Assembly (NCBI RefSeq): GCF_008801715.1
Contig: NZ_VZPG01000005.1
Location: 239,038-303,037, forward strand
DNA length: 64,000 nucleotides
Reading direction: 5' to 3'
DNA from: Pseudochrobactrum saccharolyticum
Lineage (GTDB): Bacteria; Pseudomonadota; Alphaproteobacteria; Rhizobiales; Rhizobiaceae
Shown here: positions 18,162 through 27,017 of the stretch, in pieces
How the letters are laid out: every line of letters begins with the position of its first letter
Position numbering within the stretch: the stretch's first letter is position 1
Translations under genes and position numbers: made by a program
The notes under the pieces: model-generated
Told to the model about the DNA's origin: nothing
Databases searched by the model: none
What the model saw: only the letters and a program-made list of their open reading frames with translations

Positions 18162-19072
18162 GTTTGAAAGACAATCAGCATCCGGCCGTTCTCAGCATCG
18201 GGCGGATTTACTGCGATCTGATTTTTACCGGTCTGGCAGCTTTGCCGGAACCGGGACGTGAAGTCTTTGCCGATAATCTGAAAATGGCAGCCGGTGGCGG
18301 TGCCTATATCACCGCCGCGCATCTGGCGCATACCGGCCGCACAACCGCGCTTGTGGCGCGGCTCGGTCTGGATGCTCTGTCTGCCGGTCTGGCACCGGAG
18401 CTGGAAGCCGCAGGCATTGATCTGCAATTTCTGGAGCGCTCGGCAGATGCCGGCCCTCAGGTGACTGTTGCCAGCGTCATCGGCAATGACCGTGCTTTCC
18501 TGTCGCGGCGTGCAGGCACTGCACTGCCTGCAACATTGGATGCCGCGCTCACCTGGCCACAGGCTGGTCATTTGCATATTGCGGAATATGCAACGCTGCA
18601 TGAGATTCCTGATCTTGTGCGCCGTGCCAAGGCACACGGCCTCACAGTCTCGCTCGATCCAAGCTGGGATGAGACCCTGATCTATGATCCGGCTCTGCTT
18701 ACGGCTTGCGCAGGTATTGATATCTTCCTGCCGAATAAAGAAGAAGCACTAGCGATTACGGGTTTTGAAGATCCGCAAGACGCTCTCGATAAACTCGCGG
18801 AAACCTTTCCCGTTGTTGTGCTGAAAGGCGGTGCGGAAGGTGCATGGCTGCGCTCACATGAGCATAATCTCCATGCAAAAGCTGAAAATGTGCCGGTTAT
18901 TGATACCACCGGTGCCGGTGATGCCTTCAATGCCGGTTTCATCAATGCATGGCTTTCCGGCGCAGATGCGCAAACGGCACTCAATGCCGGTATCCAGTCC
19001 GGCAGTCTGGCTGTGCAGGCTGCAGGCGGCACAGCTTTCTTACAAAAACAGGAGATCAGTCCGGCGGACTGA
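18158..19072 (+). CDS. PfkB-family carbohydrate kinase
   Basis: A 304-residue ribokinase-fold kinase. The N-terminal substrate region includes AAGGGAYITAAHLAHTGR near residues 46-63. The C-terminal signature DTTGAGDAFNAGF near 248-260 contains the catalytic Asp in the GAGD anion hole. It overlaps the ATPase gene by ATGA and ends the operon. It probably phosphorylates the sugar released after uptake and processing. Substrate is not predictable from sequence alone. Confidence 0.88.
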   Translation: MSLKDNQHPAVLSIGRIYCDLIFTGLAALPEPGREVFADNLKMAAGGGAYITAAHLAHTGRTTALVARLGLDALSAGLAPELEAAGIDLQFLERSADAGPQVTVASVIGNDRAFLSRRAGTALPATLDAALTWPQAGHLHIAEYATLHEIPDLVRRAKAHGLTVSLDPSWDETLIYDPALLTACAGIDIFLPNKEEALAITGFEDPQDALDKLAETFPVVVLKGGAEGAWLRSHEHNLHAKAENVPVIDTTGAGDAFNAGFINAWLSGADAQTALNAGIQSGSLAVQAAGGTAFLQKQEISPAD

Positions 19073-19077
19073 TCTCC
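19051..19077 (-). terminator. 12-bp hairpin across the pfkB stop, terminator for the leftward operon
   Basis: GGAGATCAGTCC (19051-19062) pairs perfectly with GGACTGATCTCC (19066-19077) around a 3-nt loop. It includes the PfkB stop codon. On the minus strand the stem is followed by TGTTTTTGTAAG, so it should terminate the galactonate operon that ends at 19093; it also gives a 3'-end hairpin to the rightward transcript. Confidence 0.7.
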
Positions 19078-19092
19078 CACTCTTACGCACTA

Positions 19093-19872
19093 TTAGACCG
19101 CGTGTTGCAAAACACTTAAACCGCCGTCGATTGTCAGGCAGGTTGCGGTCATAAACGGACACTCATCTGAAATCATAAACACAGCGGCCATCGCGATTTC
19201 CTGCGTGCTGGCAATGCGCCCGCCCGGATGCAACCGCATGGTTTCAGCTTTTGCTGCCTCTGGGGCAGGAAAACTGTTCCAATAATCGACATTCTTCTGC
19301 GTCAGCACATAGCCCGGTGCAATGGCATTCACCCGTATCTGCTGCGGCGCATATTCCAGCCCCAGCGATTTGGTCATGCCGAGCAAAGCATGTTTCGCCA
19401 GCGGATAAGGAAATGTGTGCGGGATAATCGTGAAAGAATGGGTGGAAGCAATATTGAGAATAGCACCGCCACCCTGCTCAATCAAACGCGGCAGCACAGC
19501 CTTACAACAATTCCACGCGCCTTTCAGATTAACATCGAAGCAACGGTTCCATGCTTCATCATCCATTTCCAGCGGTTTGCTGAAGACATTGATCCCCGCA
19601 TTATTAACCAGTGCATTAATCTGCCCGATTTCCGCATCAGCCTGCAGAAAAGCATTTTCAATCGCTTTGGCGTCGGAGATATCCGCCTGAGCAAAGCTCA
19701 CCGTAACGCCGCTTTCCCGCAAAGCCAGCACTTCTTTTTCCAGCAATGCCCCGTCCGTATCAATCAGGAACAGCGCCGCGCCCTCGCGGCCAAAACATTG
19801 CGCAATCGCAAGGCCGATCCCCTGTGCTGCGCCGGTTACAACAATGCGTTTTCCGATCAGACGATCAGCCAT
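19093..19872 (-). CDS. SDR-family sugar 1-dehydrogenase (probable L-arabinose/D-galactose dehydrogenase)
   Basis: A 259-residue classical short-chain dehydrogenase. Seen: NAD-binding TGAAQGIGLAIAQCF near residues 12-26, NNAG near 89, catalytic Ser in NIASTHSF and YxxxK in the YPLAK segment near 155. An acidic residue after the second strand (LIDTD) favours NAD. It is the last gene of the De Ley-Doudoroff operon and should oxidise the imported aldose to its lactone, the first step that all downstream enzymes require. No other dehydrogenase is in the operon. The exact sugar (galactose, fucose or arabinose) is not decided. Confidence 0.83.
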   Translation of the reverse strand: MADRLIGKRIVVTGAAQGIGLAIAQCFGREGAALFLIDTDGALLEKEVLALRESGVTVSFAQADISDAKAIENAFLQADAEIGQINALVNNAGINVFSKPLEMDDEAWNRCFDVNLKGAWNCCKAVLPRLIEQGGGAILNIASTHSFTIIPHTFPYPLAKHALLGMTKSLGLEYAPQQIRVNAIAPGYVLTQKNVDYWNSFPAPEAAKAETMRLHPGGRIASTQEIAMAAVFMISDECPFMTATCLTIDGGLSVLQHAV

Positions 19873-19899
19873 GATATTTATCCTTTTCGAACGCCCGCA

Positions 19900-21048
19900 T
19901 TACCATTCAGCGAAACTGCCATCTTCGTGACGCCACACCGGATTACGCCAGCGATGGCCGGTTTTAGCCCGTTCAATCACATAGGCTTCATCAACATCGA
20001 CACCCAGACCCGGCCCCTGCGGAATAGCCACAAAGCCGTCCTTGTAATCAAACACTTCACGATTGGTGATGTAATCCAGAATATCATTATCCTGATTATA
20101 ATGGATATTCAGGCTCTGCTCCTGAATGAAGGCATTATAACTCACCGCATCAATCTGCAGGCAGGCAGCCAGAGCAATCGGCCCCAGCGGGCAATGCGGC
20201 GCCAGTGCAATATCATAGGCTTCAGCCATCGATGCAATCTTACGGCATTCGGTAATCCCGCCCGCATGGGACAGATCAGGCTGAATAATATCCACATAAC
20301 CGCCGGAGAGAATATTCTTGAAATCCCAGCGGGAATAAAGACGCTCCCCCAGAGCAATCGGCGTGGACGTATGATTGGCGATCTCTTTCAGCGCTTCATA
20401 ATTCTCGGATAAAACCGGCTCTTCAATAAACATCAGCCGGAACGGATCGAGCGCTTTGGCCAGCACTTTCGCCATCGGGCGATGCACACGGCCATGAAAA
20501 TCCGCCCCAATCCCGACATGCGGACCAACCGCATCACGCACGGTGCCGATCGTCTCGACAATCGCATCAATCTTGGCATAGCTGTCAATGATCTGCAGCT
20601 CTTCCGCTCCATTGAGCTTCAATGCTGTAAAACCGCGCTCCACCATTTCTTTCGCATTGCGTGCCACGTCAGACGGGCGGTCACCACCGATCCATGAATA
20701 GACTTTAATCCGGTCGCGGCATTGTCCGCCCAGCAACTGATGCACCGGCACATTCAGTGCCTTGCCTTTAATATCCCACAGTGCCTGATCAATACCGGCA
20801 ATGGCACTCATATGCACAGCACCACCACGATAAAACCCACCGCGATACATGACATTCCAATGGTCTTCGATCAGAAACGGATCTTTGCCGATCAGATAAT
20901 CAGACAGCTCATGCACCGCCGCTTCAACTGTCAGCGCACGGCCTTCAACAATCGGCTCTCCCCAGCCAGAAATACCCTCATCGGTTTCCACTTTCACAAA
21001 CAGCCAGCGCGGCGGCACAATATAGGTCGTGAGCTTGGTGATTTTCAT
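19900..21048 (-). CDS. dgoD: D-galactonate dehydratase
   Basis: The 382-residue protein belongs to the mandelate racemase/enolase superfamily and matches DgoD throughout. Seen: the N-terminal capping domain ([14 protein letters not shown]), metal and base residues in [13 protein letters not shown] near residue 183, EEP near 210, [10 protein letters not shown] near 236, and catalytic His in [13 protein letters not shown] near 286. It converts D-galactonate to 2-dehydro-3-deoxy-D-galactonate in the cytoplasm. It sits between the mutarotase and dehydrogenase genes with gaps of 12 and 27 nt. Confidence 0.92.
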   Translation of the reverse strand: MKITKLTTYIVPPRWLFVKVETDEGISGWGEPIVEGRALTVEAAVHELSDYLIGKDPFLIEDHWNVMYRGGFYRGGAVHMSAIAGIDQALWDIKGKALNVPVHQLLGGQCRDRIKVYSWIGGDRPSDVARNAKEMVERGFTALKLNGAEELQIIDSYAKIDAIVETIGTVRDAVGPHVGIGADFHGRVHRPMAKVLAKALDPFRLMFIEEPVLSENYEALKEIANHTSTPIALGERLYSRWDFKNILSGGYVDIIQPDLSHAGGITECRKIASMAEAYDIALAPHCPLGPIALAACLQIDAVSYNAFIQEQSLNIHYNQDNDILDYITNREVFDYKDGFVAIPQGPGLGVDVDEAYVIERAKTGHRWRNPVWRHEDGSFAEW

Positions 21049-21060
21049 TCTGTTACCCTT

Positions 21061-21966
21061 TTATAGACCTGATTTTTTAATGTGCTCAGGCTGCAAACGA
21101 ATTATTCCCGACAGGCTTTCAGACGGTTGCAATATTTTCAGACCACCATAACCGTCACGGCAATGATCGCCCGCCATATGAGACATCGGCTCCAGACAAA
21201 AATAATCCGAGCGGGATTGTAACTCCGGCACACCATGCGGCGCATAGAGAAAAAACCGGTCAAATAACGGGTCGGCACTCATGGTCAGAGCTGTATTCTG
21301 TTCCGGCCAGACAAGTGTCGCAGTGCCGTCCCAGCCCTCAAACCCGTTATTCACCCAATGATCGGGGATTTTTTTCATGCTGCTGAAATTCAGATCATCG
21401 GGAATATTGACGCGGTTTTCCGGTAAATAACCCGCACCTTGCGTCCACATTTTCTGAGCGTTGAGCTGTAGCTGCGTTTGCTCAGTCAGATGAAAATAAG
21501 GATGCCAGCCAAGGCCGAACGGCATGGCTTTATCTCCTTTATTTGTCACACGCATGGAGAGGCTGAAGCCGGTTTCATCCAGCGTAAAACTCTGTTCCGC
21601 TTCGTAGATAAAAGCAGCATCGGCTTTGTCATGGGTAAAGCGCAGTACAAGCCTGTCATCAGTCTGTTCTGCAATTTGCCAGAGACCGTGCCAGCTTTCA
21701 CCATGAATATAGAGCGGATCATCATCTGTATTCGCCTGAAAATGATAGTCCCGCCCCTCAAAACTGAAGTGATTTTGCGGAATACGGTTGCCGAACGGAA
21801 TAAGCGGAAAACCACCTGTTTCAACCGGTGCCGCATCGGCATGTTTTGCTTCACGCAGCAGAGGAATAATCCGCCCCTGATTGTGCCACCACAAGCCATG
21901 TACCGTGCCGCCCTGGCTAGCAATATGCGCTTCAAATTGTTGGTTTTTCAACGTGATGATGCTCAT
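21061..21966 (-). CDS. aldose 1-epimerase (mutarotase)
   Basis: A 301-residue galactose-mutarotase-fold protein. Seen: FPLIPFGNRI near residue 53 (substrate arginine), an IHGESWHGLW segment near 89 with the first conserved His, GLGWHPYFHL near 152 with the second His, and a late LEPMSHMAGD carrying the candidate catalytic Glu. It interconverts alpha and beta anomers of the imported sugar to feed the 1-dehydrogenase. It lies 12 nt downstream of the lactonase gene. Confidence 0.88.
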   Translation of the reverse strand: MSIITLKNQQFEAHIASQGGTVHGLWWHNQGRIIPLLREAKHADAAPVETGGFPLIPFGNRIPQNHFSFEGRDYHFQANTDDDPLYIHGESWHGLWQIAEQTDDRLVLRFTHDKADAAFIYEAEQSFTLDETGFSLSMRVTNKGDKAMPFGLGWHPYFHLTEQTQLQLNAQKMWTQGAGYLPENRVNIPDDLNFSSMKKIPDHWVNNGFEGWDGTATLVWPEQNTALTMSADPLFDRFFLYAPHGVPELQSRSDYFCLEPMSHMAGDHCRDGYGGLKILQPSESLSGIIRLQPEHIKKSGL

Positions 21967-21978
21967 GGCAGCCTCCGG

Positions 21979-22857
21979 TCAGATGATTTTGACATCGGGT
22001 TCAAACCTGCCCTGAAACGGCAGATCCATGATGAATATCGCCCCCGCCGGCTTTTGCTGCCGCGCTGTGTCATCCAACCCGACCCATGCGGATGTCACCA
22101 GCATCTGGCTGGCAGTTTTGCCGATAAAAGCAGGACAGCTCGGCTGAGAAACCGGCAGAGCAATTGAACGCAGAAAACTGCCATCCGGTGCATATCCGGC
22201 AATCTGCGAGCCACCCCAGAGGGCAACCCAGAAATTACCGTCCGCATCCACAACCGCACCATCGGGATTGCCTGCGGGAAAATCATTGAGGAACAGTTTC
22301 GGCTCCCCGACCGGCAAACCATTCCCAGGGTCAAGCGGCACACGCATCACTTGACGTAAAGCTGTATCGGCAAAATATCCAACCGTGCCATCCGGTGAAA
22401 AACAAATCGCATTGCTGATCGTGATATCATCGTAAAGCTTGCGCAATTCACCTTTGAAATACCAATAGATTGCACCTGCACCCTGCTCAGCCTGCCAGCC
22501 CATTGTGCCAAGCCAGAATGCCCCTGATGGGTGCACTCGCGCATCATTGGAGCGGGTCAGTCGGTTATCCGCTTCGATTTCACAATGCAGAGACAGGTCG
22601 CCCGTTGCCACATCGCGCAGATACAGGCCGCGCTCTGTGAAAAGGAGCTGGCGATACTCATCCACCCGCGCAAGGGCACTGGCGGCAAAAGGCAGATCAT
22701 GTTGCCTGCTCACACCGTTTTGAAACTGATATTCGCAGAGTTTAGATTGCAGAATATCAAACCACCATGCCGTATCTGCATGCGGGTCATAGACCGGCCC
22801 CTCACCCAGCTTACACAAAGGTGCATTCAACGCAGCGGGTACAAATATCTCAGCCAT
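21979..22857 (-). CDS. SMP-30/gluconolactonase-family sugar lactonase
   Basis: I use the ATG at 22857, which overlaps the aldolase stop by 8 nt (ATGGCTGA); an upstream Met at 22881 would extend deep into that gene. The 292-residue product is a six-bladed propeller of the SMP-30 family. Metal ligands are visible as LGEGPVYD near residue 18, RSNDARVHPSG near 100 and NPDGAVVDADG near 205. In this operon it should hydrolyse galactono- or arabinono-lactone to the acid before DgoD. Confidence 0.9.
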   Translation of the reverse strand: MAEIFVPAALNAPLCKLGEGPVYDPHADTAWWFDILQSKLCEYQFQNGVSRQHDLPFAASALARVDEYRQLLFTERGLYLRDVATGDLSLHCEIEADNRLTRSNDARVHPSGAFWLGTMGWQAEQGAGAIYWYFKGELRKLYDDITISNAICFSPDGTVGYFADTALRQVMRVPLDPGNGLPVGEPKLFLNDFPAGNPDGAVVDADGNFWVALWGGSQIAGYAPDGSFLRSIALPVSQPSCPAFIGKTASQMLVTSAWVGLDDTARQQKPAGAIFIMDLPFQGRFEPDVKII

Positions 22858-23491
22858 GCGCACCACCAAACACCTCATCATAGGCTGTGATTGTCAGACG
22901 GGCTTTTGCCTGCACGGTTTCCGCACTATCCCCCGATCTGTAAAGGCTGGAGCCTATGCCAAAAGTCCGCACACCCACGCGGGCATAATCTCCGAAATTC
23001 TGATCGGAAACACCACCGACAGCCCCGACAACCGTGTCTTTCGGCAGAATGGTTTTAATCGCCGCAATGCCTGAAGGACCAAGGGAATCGGCAGGAAAAA
23101 ATTTCAATGCGGAAGCGCCACTGCGGATCGCCAGCAGAGCCTCACTCGCCGTATAACAACCAGGCATGGTAATCAGCCCGCAGGACGTTGCGTGGCGGAT
23201 AACATCGGCATCCGTATTCGGGCTCACCATAATCCGCCCGCCAATATCTGCCAGCCGCTGCGCATCTTCCGTTGTCAGCACGGTTCCGGCACCGATCAGC
23301 ACTTTGTCACCAAATAACCTCACCGCGCGTTCAATCGAAACCCACGGCTCCGGTGAGTTCAGCGGAATCTCAATAATCTCGAACCCTTCTGTAATCAGAG
23401 CTTCAAGCACCGGCTCAACCTCATCATTGCGGATACCACGAATGATCGCCACCAGTGAGCGTTTCAAATTCGGCCAGATGACAGATGACAT
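22850..23491 (-). CDS. dgoA: 2-dehydro-3-deoxy-6-phosphogalactonate aldolase
   Basis: I use the ATG at 23491, preceded by GGAGAGGGAAG; the alternative at 23515 would add eight residues. The 213-residue product is a KDPG/KDPGal aldolase. Seen: VAIIRG at the N-terminus, the catalytic-Glu strand EIPLNSPEPW near 38, PNTDADVIRHA near 93 and the Schiff-base Lys in SALKFFPADSLGP near 128. It splits KDPGal into pyruvate and glyceraldehyde 3-phosphate. Both neighbours are tightly spaced in the operon. Confidence 0.92.
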   Translation of the reverse strand: MSSVIWPNLKRSLVAIIRGIRNDEVEPVLEALITEGFEIIEIPLNSPEPWVSIERAVRLFGDKVLIGAGTVLTTEDAQRLADIGGRIMVSPNTDADVIRHATSCGLITMPGCYTASEALLAIRSGASALKFFPADSLGPSGIAAIKTILPKDTVVGAVGGVSDQNFGDYARVGVRTFGIGSSLYRSGDSAETVQAKARLTITAYDEVFGGAHG

Positions 23492-23507
23492 TGTGCTTCC
23501 CTCTCCA

Positions 23508-24428
23508 TCACGCATGATATGTTACCGGCCACACTCTGGCTGCCGCCACAAATAACCCCTGCCGGACTGCAATCTCGCCATCCAGCAGAGTGATGCTGAA
23601 ACCGTTTTTCTCCAGAGCGACCTGATACAACCGGCCGAGTTTTCCCGAAGCCACCAGCCCGATTGTACCCGCGCCATAAAGCTGTTTTGCCCTGCCCGCC
23701 TCTGCGCCGATCAGCAGACCGGAAAGATGCGCTGCGCCCTCAGACTGCTCTTCAAAACCAAGCAATTGTGCTGCACGGATACCAAAAACATCCTCGGCCA
23801 TCCGTGCCGGTTCCGCGCATGTCTTTTCAACAGCACGGAGAAAAGCAGGTGTGTTTTCATCAAAAGCCACATCCGTATCCATCGCATGTCTGAGAATGGA
23901 ATGTTGAGACAGTACTGCAAAAAACTCACCGGTCATGAAAGTCGCGAACTGCGTCACAACACCGTTTTCCAGTCTCGTCCACTTACTATGCGTGCCAGGC
24001 ATACAGATCAGACCATCAGGCATCGATGTGGCAATACCCGCAAGCTGGGTTTCCTCACCGCGCATTACATTGGCTGCGGATGCATCACGCTGCGCAAGTC
24101 CGGGCAAAATACGGATATCGCGTGTCTGGTTTTCTAATTTGAGCGCATAATCTGCCAGACCATCAAGCGTAGCAGGCAGGCTGATATAAGGTGCCTCTGC
24201 CCAGCCTTGCCGTGCACCGGCCATACCGCAGATTATAACCGGCAGATCCGGTCCTGCTTCCAGCTTATGCAAATGCTTTTCCAGCACCGGTGCAAAACCC
24301 GTTGCAGCGCAATGCATCATACCTTCATCACTGCGGCTTTCACCCAGTACATGCCCCTGTGCATCTGTAGTCCAGAGGCGAAAACTGCTCGTTCCCCAAT
24401 CGACCAATGCGTAAACAGCGTCATTCAT
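23508..24428 (-). CDS. dgoK: 2-dehydro-3-deoxygalactonokinase
   Basis: The 306-residue protein matches DgoK: the N-terminal phosphate loop DWGTSSFRLW near residue 9, CGMAGARQGWAEAPY near 68 and CMPGTHSKWTRLENG near 140, which are hallmarks of this kinase family. It phosphorylates 2-dehydro-3-deoxygalactonate at O6 for DgoA. It lies 6 nt after the permease gene and 16 nt before dgoA. Confidence 0.92.
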   Translation of the reverse strand: MNDAVYALVDWGTSSFRLWTTDAQGHVLGESRSDEGMMHCAATGFAPVLEKHLHKLEAGPDLPVIICGMAGARQGWAEAPYISLPATLDGLADYALKLENQTRDIRILPGLAQRDASAANVMRGEETQLAGIATSMPDGLICMPGTHSKWTRLENGVVTQFATFMTGEFFAVLSQHSILRHAMDTDVAFDENTPAFLRAVEKTCAEPARMAEDVFGIRAAQLLGFEEQSEGAAHLSGLLIGAEAGRAKQLYGAGTIGLVASGKLGRLYQVALEKNGFSITLLDGEIAVRQGLFVAAARVWPVTYHA

Positions 24429-24434
24429 CAGTGT

Positions 24435-25385
24435 TTACCCTCTGAACCCGATCATGTTTGAGCGCAGATTATCCAGCAGCACAGCAATGAGAAGAATGCA
24501 GCCGCGCACAACATATTGGTAAAATGCCTGAATATTCAGCAGGTTCATGACATTTTCGGCAATCCCCATAATCAGCACGCCAACAATCACGCCCAGCATT
24601 GCAGCACGACCGCCAGCCAGAGAAACACCACCGAGAACACAAGCCGAGATGACAGATAATTCAAGCCCTGTTGCCGCATTCGGCTGACCGGATGTGATAC
24701 GCGATGCCAGCAAAATACCGGCAATACCGCAGACCAGCCCCTGCAGGGCAAAAATCCAGATACGCATGGAATCCACATTCACACCGGCTAGGCGCGATGC
24801 TTCGGGATTACCGCCGATTGCCAGCGTATTCTTACCGAAGACTGTGCGGTTGAGCACAAATCCGAAAATGACAAACAGCAGTCCCATCACCCAGATCGGC
24901 GTCGGAATGCCTAAAAATTTTGACAGTGCCAGCTGATAGAAAGACGGATCATTAATACCAACCGCACGGCCATCACTGGAGATCAGCGCCAATCCGCGCA
25001 CAATCTGCATTGTCGCCAGCGTGGTAATCAGCGCATTGATACGAAATTTCGCAATCACAACACCATTGAACAGCCCGACGATAAAACCGCCTGCCAAAGC
25101 GGCCAGCAATCCGAGAAAAATGGAGCCGGTGGCATTGGAAGCCATCACCGCAATCATGCCGGTAAAGGCGACAGTAGAACCGACAGAAAGATCGAAATCG
25201 CGCGATGCAAGACAGAACATCATCGTGCAGGCAACAATGCCGATGGTTACCACCGATTGCAGAAGCCCGAGCATGTTACGCTCGGTCAGAAAATTCGGGA
25301 CTGTCAGCGCCACCACTGCAAAGGCCAGCAGAAAAATCACCACAAGCCCTTGTTCACCAAGCAGAATTTTTTTAATTGAAACCAT
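24435..25385 (-). CDS. sugar ABC transporter permease (AraH/RbsC-type)
   Basis: A 316-residue inner-membrane protein with about eight to ten hydrophobic segments, starting VIFLLAFAVVALTVPNFL. The conserved FDLSVGSTVAFTGM segment near residue 66 and the NTLAIGGNPEASRLAGV cytoplasmic loop near 195 identify the CUT2 permease family (AraH, RbsC, XylH). Together with the ATPase and the AraF-like binding protein it forms the importer. It is 3 nt from the ATPase gene. Confidence 0.9.
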   Translation of the reverse strand: MVSIKKILLGEQGLVVIFLLAFAVVALTVPNFLTERNMLGLLQSVVTIGIVACTMMFCLASRDFDLSVGSTVAFTGMIAVMASNATGSIFLGLLAALAGGFIVGLFNGVVIAKFRINALITTLATMQIVRGLALISSDGRAVGINDPSFYQLALSKFLGIPTPIWVMGLLFVIFGFVLNRTVFGKNTLAIGGNPEASRLAGVNVDSMRIWIFALQGLVCGIAGILLASRITSGQPNAATGLELSVISACVLGGVSLAGGRAAMLGVIVGVLIMGIAENVMNLLNIQAFYQYVVRGCILLIAVLLDNLRSNMIGFRG

Positions 25386-25388
25386 CGT

Positions 25389-26924
25389 TCAGGATACCTT
25401 TTGTAATGATCCGGCTGCCGTTTCAGCGACGGTCTTATCCGGTAGTGCCGCCGTGAGAATGGCGCGGTCATTAAAATCAGCACGATCAAATCCGGCGGCA
25501 ATCCGCCCTTCGCACATCACCATAATCCGGTCTGAGATGCCCATGACTTCGGGCAGTTCGCTGGAGATCACCACAATCGCCATACCGCTTTCAGCAAGCT
25601 GATAGAGAATTTCATAAATCTCTGCCTTGGCGCCCACATCAATACCGCGCGTAGGCTCGTCAATAATCAGTACCTTGATATTCTGCTCGGCCAGCCAGCG
25701 GCCGAGAATAACCTTCTGCTGGTTGCCGCCGGAGAGATTGACAATATTCTGTTTGCGCGACGGCGTACGTACCCGTAATTTTCCGATATAGGTTTCAGCC
25801 AGTTCCGCCTCTTTTTTCGGGCGGATCAAGCCAAACGGGGAAAAATGTCTGCGGGCAGAAATAGCGATATTCTCTTCAATCGAACGCCCCTGAACAATAC
25901 CGTCAAATTTACGGTCTTCAGGACAAAGGACGATACCTGCACGGATGGAACTGCGCGGATCATCAGCCTTCACAACCTTACCATCAACATACACCGCACC
26001 GGCGCGTCGTTGATCGGCACCATAAATCAGGCGGCTCATCTCGGAACGTCCGGCACCGATCAGACCGAAAAATCCTAAGATTTCACCGGCACGCACCTCA
26101 AAATTCACAGGCTCCGGTAATTTACTGCCGCTGAGATTTTCAACCTTCAGCAATATATTCTGGCGAATATCGCGACCGCGCCAACCCCAGATATTATTGA
26201 TCTCCCGCCCTACCATTTCAGAGATAATCTGGTCGCGGGTAACATTCTCAAGACTCGGATGATGAGCGGCCAGTTTGCCGTCACGCAACACAGTCAGACT
26301 ATCGCAAAGCTGGAATATCTCATCCAGACGATGCGAGATATAAAGAATGATCTTGCCCTCAGCCTTCAGACGGCCGATCAGACGAAACAGGATTTCGCTC
26401 TCCCGAGATGACAGGGATGACGTCGGCTCGTCGAGCGCGATGATACGCGCATCCAGCATCACAGCTTTGGCGATTTCAACCATCTGCCGCTCACCGATCG
26501 AAAGCTGTGCAACCTTGGTGGCAGGGTCGATATCAATGCCGATCACCCGCAGTTTTTCGCCGACAGCACTGACCAGTGCTTTAAAACTGATAATTCCCGC
26601 TTTGGCAGGAAAGCGCCCGAGCCACAGATTTTCCGCAACACTCAGTTCCGGCACCAATTGCAGTTCCTGATGGATAACGATCACACCGGCATGAAAAGCA
26701 TCGCGCACGGATGCATATTTCTGCACCACACCGTCAATAATGATCTCACCGCTATTCGCCTGCTGATCACCGGAAAGAACACGGATGAGCGTGGATTTAC
26801 CCGCCCCGTTTTCTCCCATCAACCCGTGGACAGCCCCTTGAGCAACACTGAAAGACACATCTGTCAGCGCCTTAACACCGGGATAGAATTTTGAAATATT
26901 TTTAAAGGTCAGAAAGTCAGCCAT
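25389..26924 (-). CDS. sugar ABC transporter ATP-binding protein with two nucleotide domains (AraG/RbsA-type)
   Basis: I start at the ATG at 26924 (MADFLTFKNISKFYPG); the longer form from 26957 adds residues not seen in the family. The 511-residue product has two fused ATPase domains. Domain 1 has Walker A GENGAGKST and signature LSIGERQMVE; domain 2 has a degenerate Walker A (GLIGAGRSE) and signature LSGGNQQKV. This asymmetry is normal for CUT2 ATPases. It energises the AraH-like permease. Confidence 0.92.
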   Translation of the reverse strand: MADFLTFKNISKFYPGVKALTDVSFSVAQGAVHGLMGENGAGKSTLIRVLSGDQQANSGEIIIDGVVQKYASVRDAFHAGVIVIHQELQLVPELSVAENLWLGRFPAKAGIISFKALVSAVGEKLRVIGIDIDPATKVAQLSIGERQMVEIAKAVMLDARIIALDEPTSSLSSRESEILFRLIGRLKAEGKIILYISHRLDEIFQLCDSLTVLRDGKLAAHHPSLENVTRDQIISEMVGREINNIWGWRGRDIRQNILLKVENLSGSKLPEPVNFEVRAGEILGFFGLIGAGRSEMSRLIYGADQRRAGAVYVDGKVVKADDPRSSIRAGIVLCPEDRKFDGIVQGRSIEENIAISARRHFSPFGLIRPKKEAELAETYIGKLRVRTPSRKQNIVNLSGGNQQKVILGRWLAEQNIKVLIIDEPTRGIDVGAKAEIYEILYQLAESGMAIVVISSELPEVMGISDRIMVMCEGRIAAGFDRADFNDRAILTAALPDKTVAETAAGSLQKVS

Positions 26925-26982
26925 GCCGCACCTGTCTCTCAGCAGTGGTTGCACCACTTGAACAATAATTTCTGAGAAATGG

Positions 26983-27009
26983 GGGCCGGAACGCTGTATG
27001 CTCCGGCCC
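26983..27009 (-). other. stem-loop between binding-protein and ATPase genes
   Basis: GGGCCGGA (26983-26990) pairs with TCCGGCCC (27002-27009) around an 11-nt loop, 9 nt after the binding-protein stop. No T-run follows on the minus strand. It probably stabilises the binding-protein message and limits downstream transport genes, as in other ABC operons (inference). Confidence 0.55.
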
Positions 27010-27017
27010 GTGCAGGA

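Noticed and set aside
19228..20412. 394-codon open frame on the plus strand
   Set aside because: Antisense to the dehydrogenase and dgoD genes, spans their junction and has no protein-like pattern.
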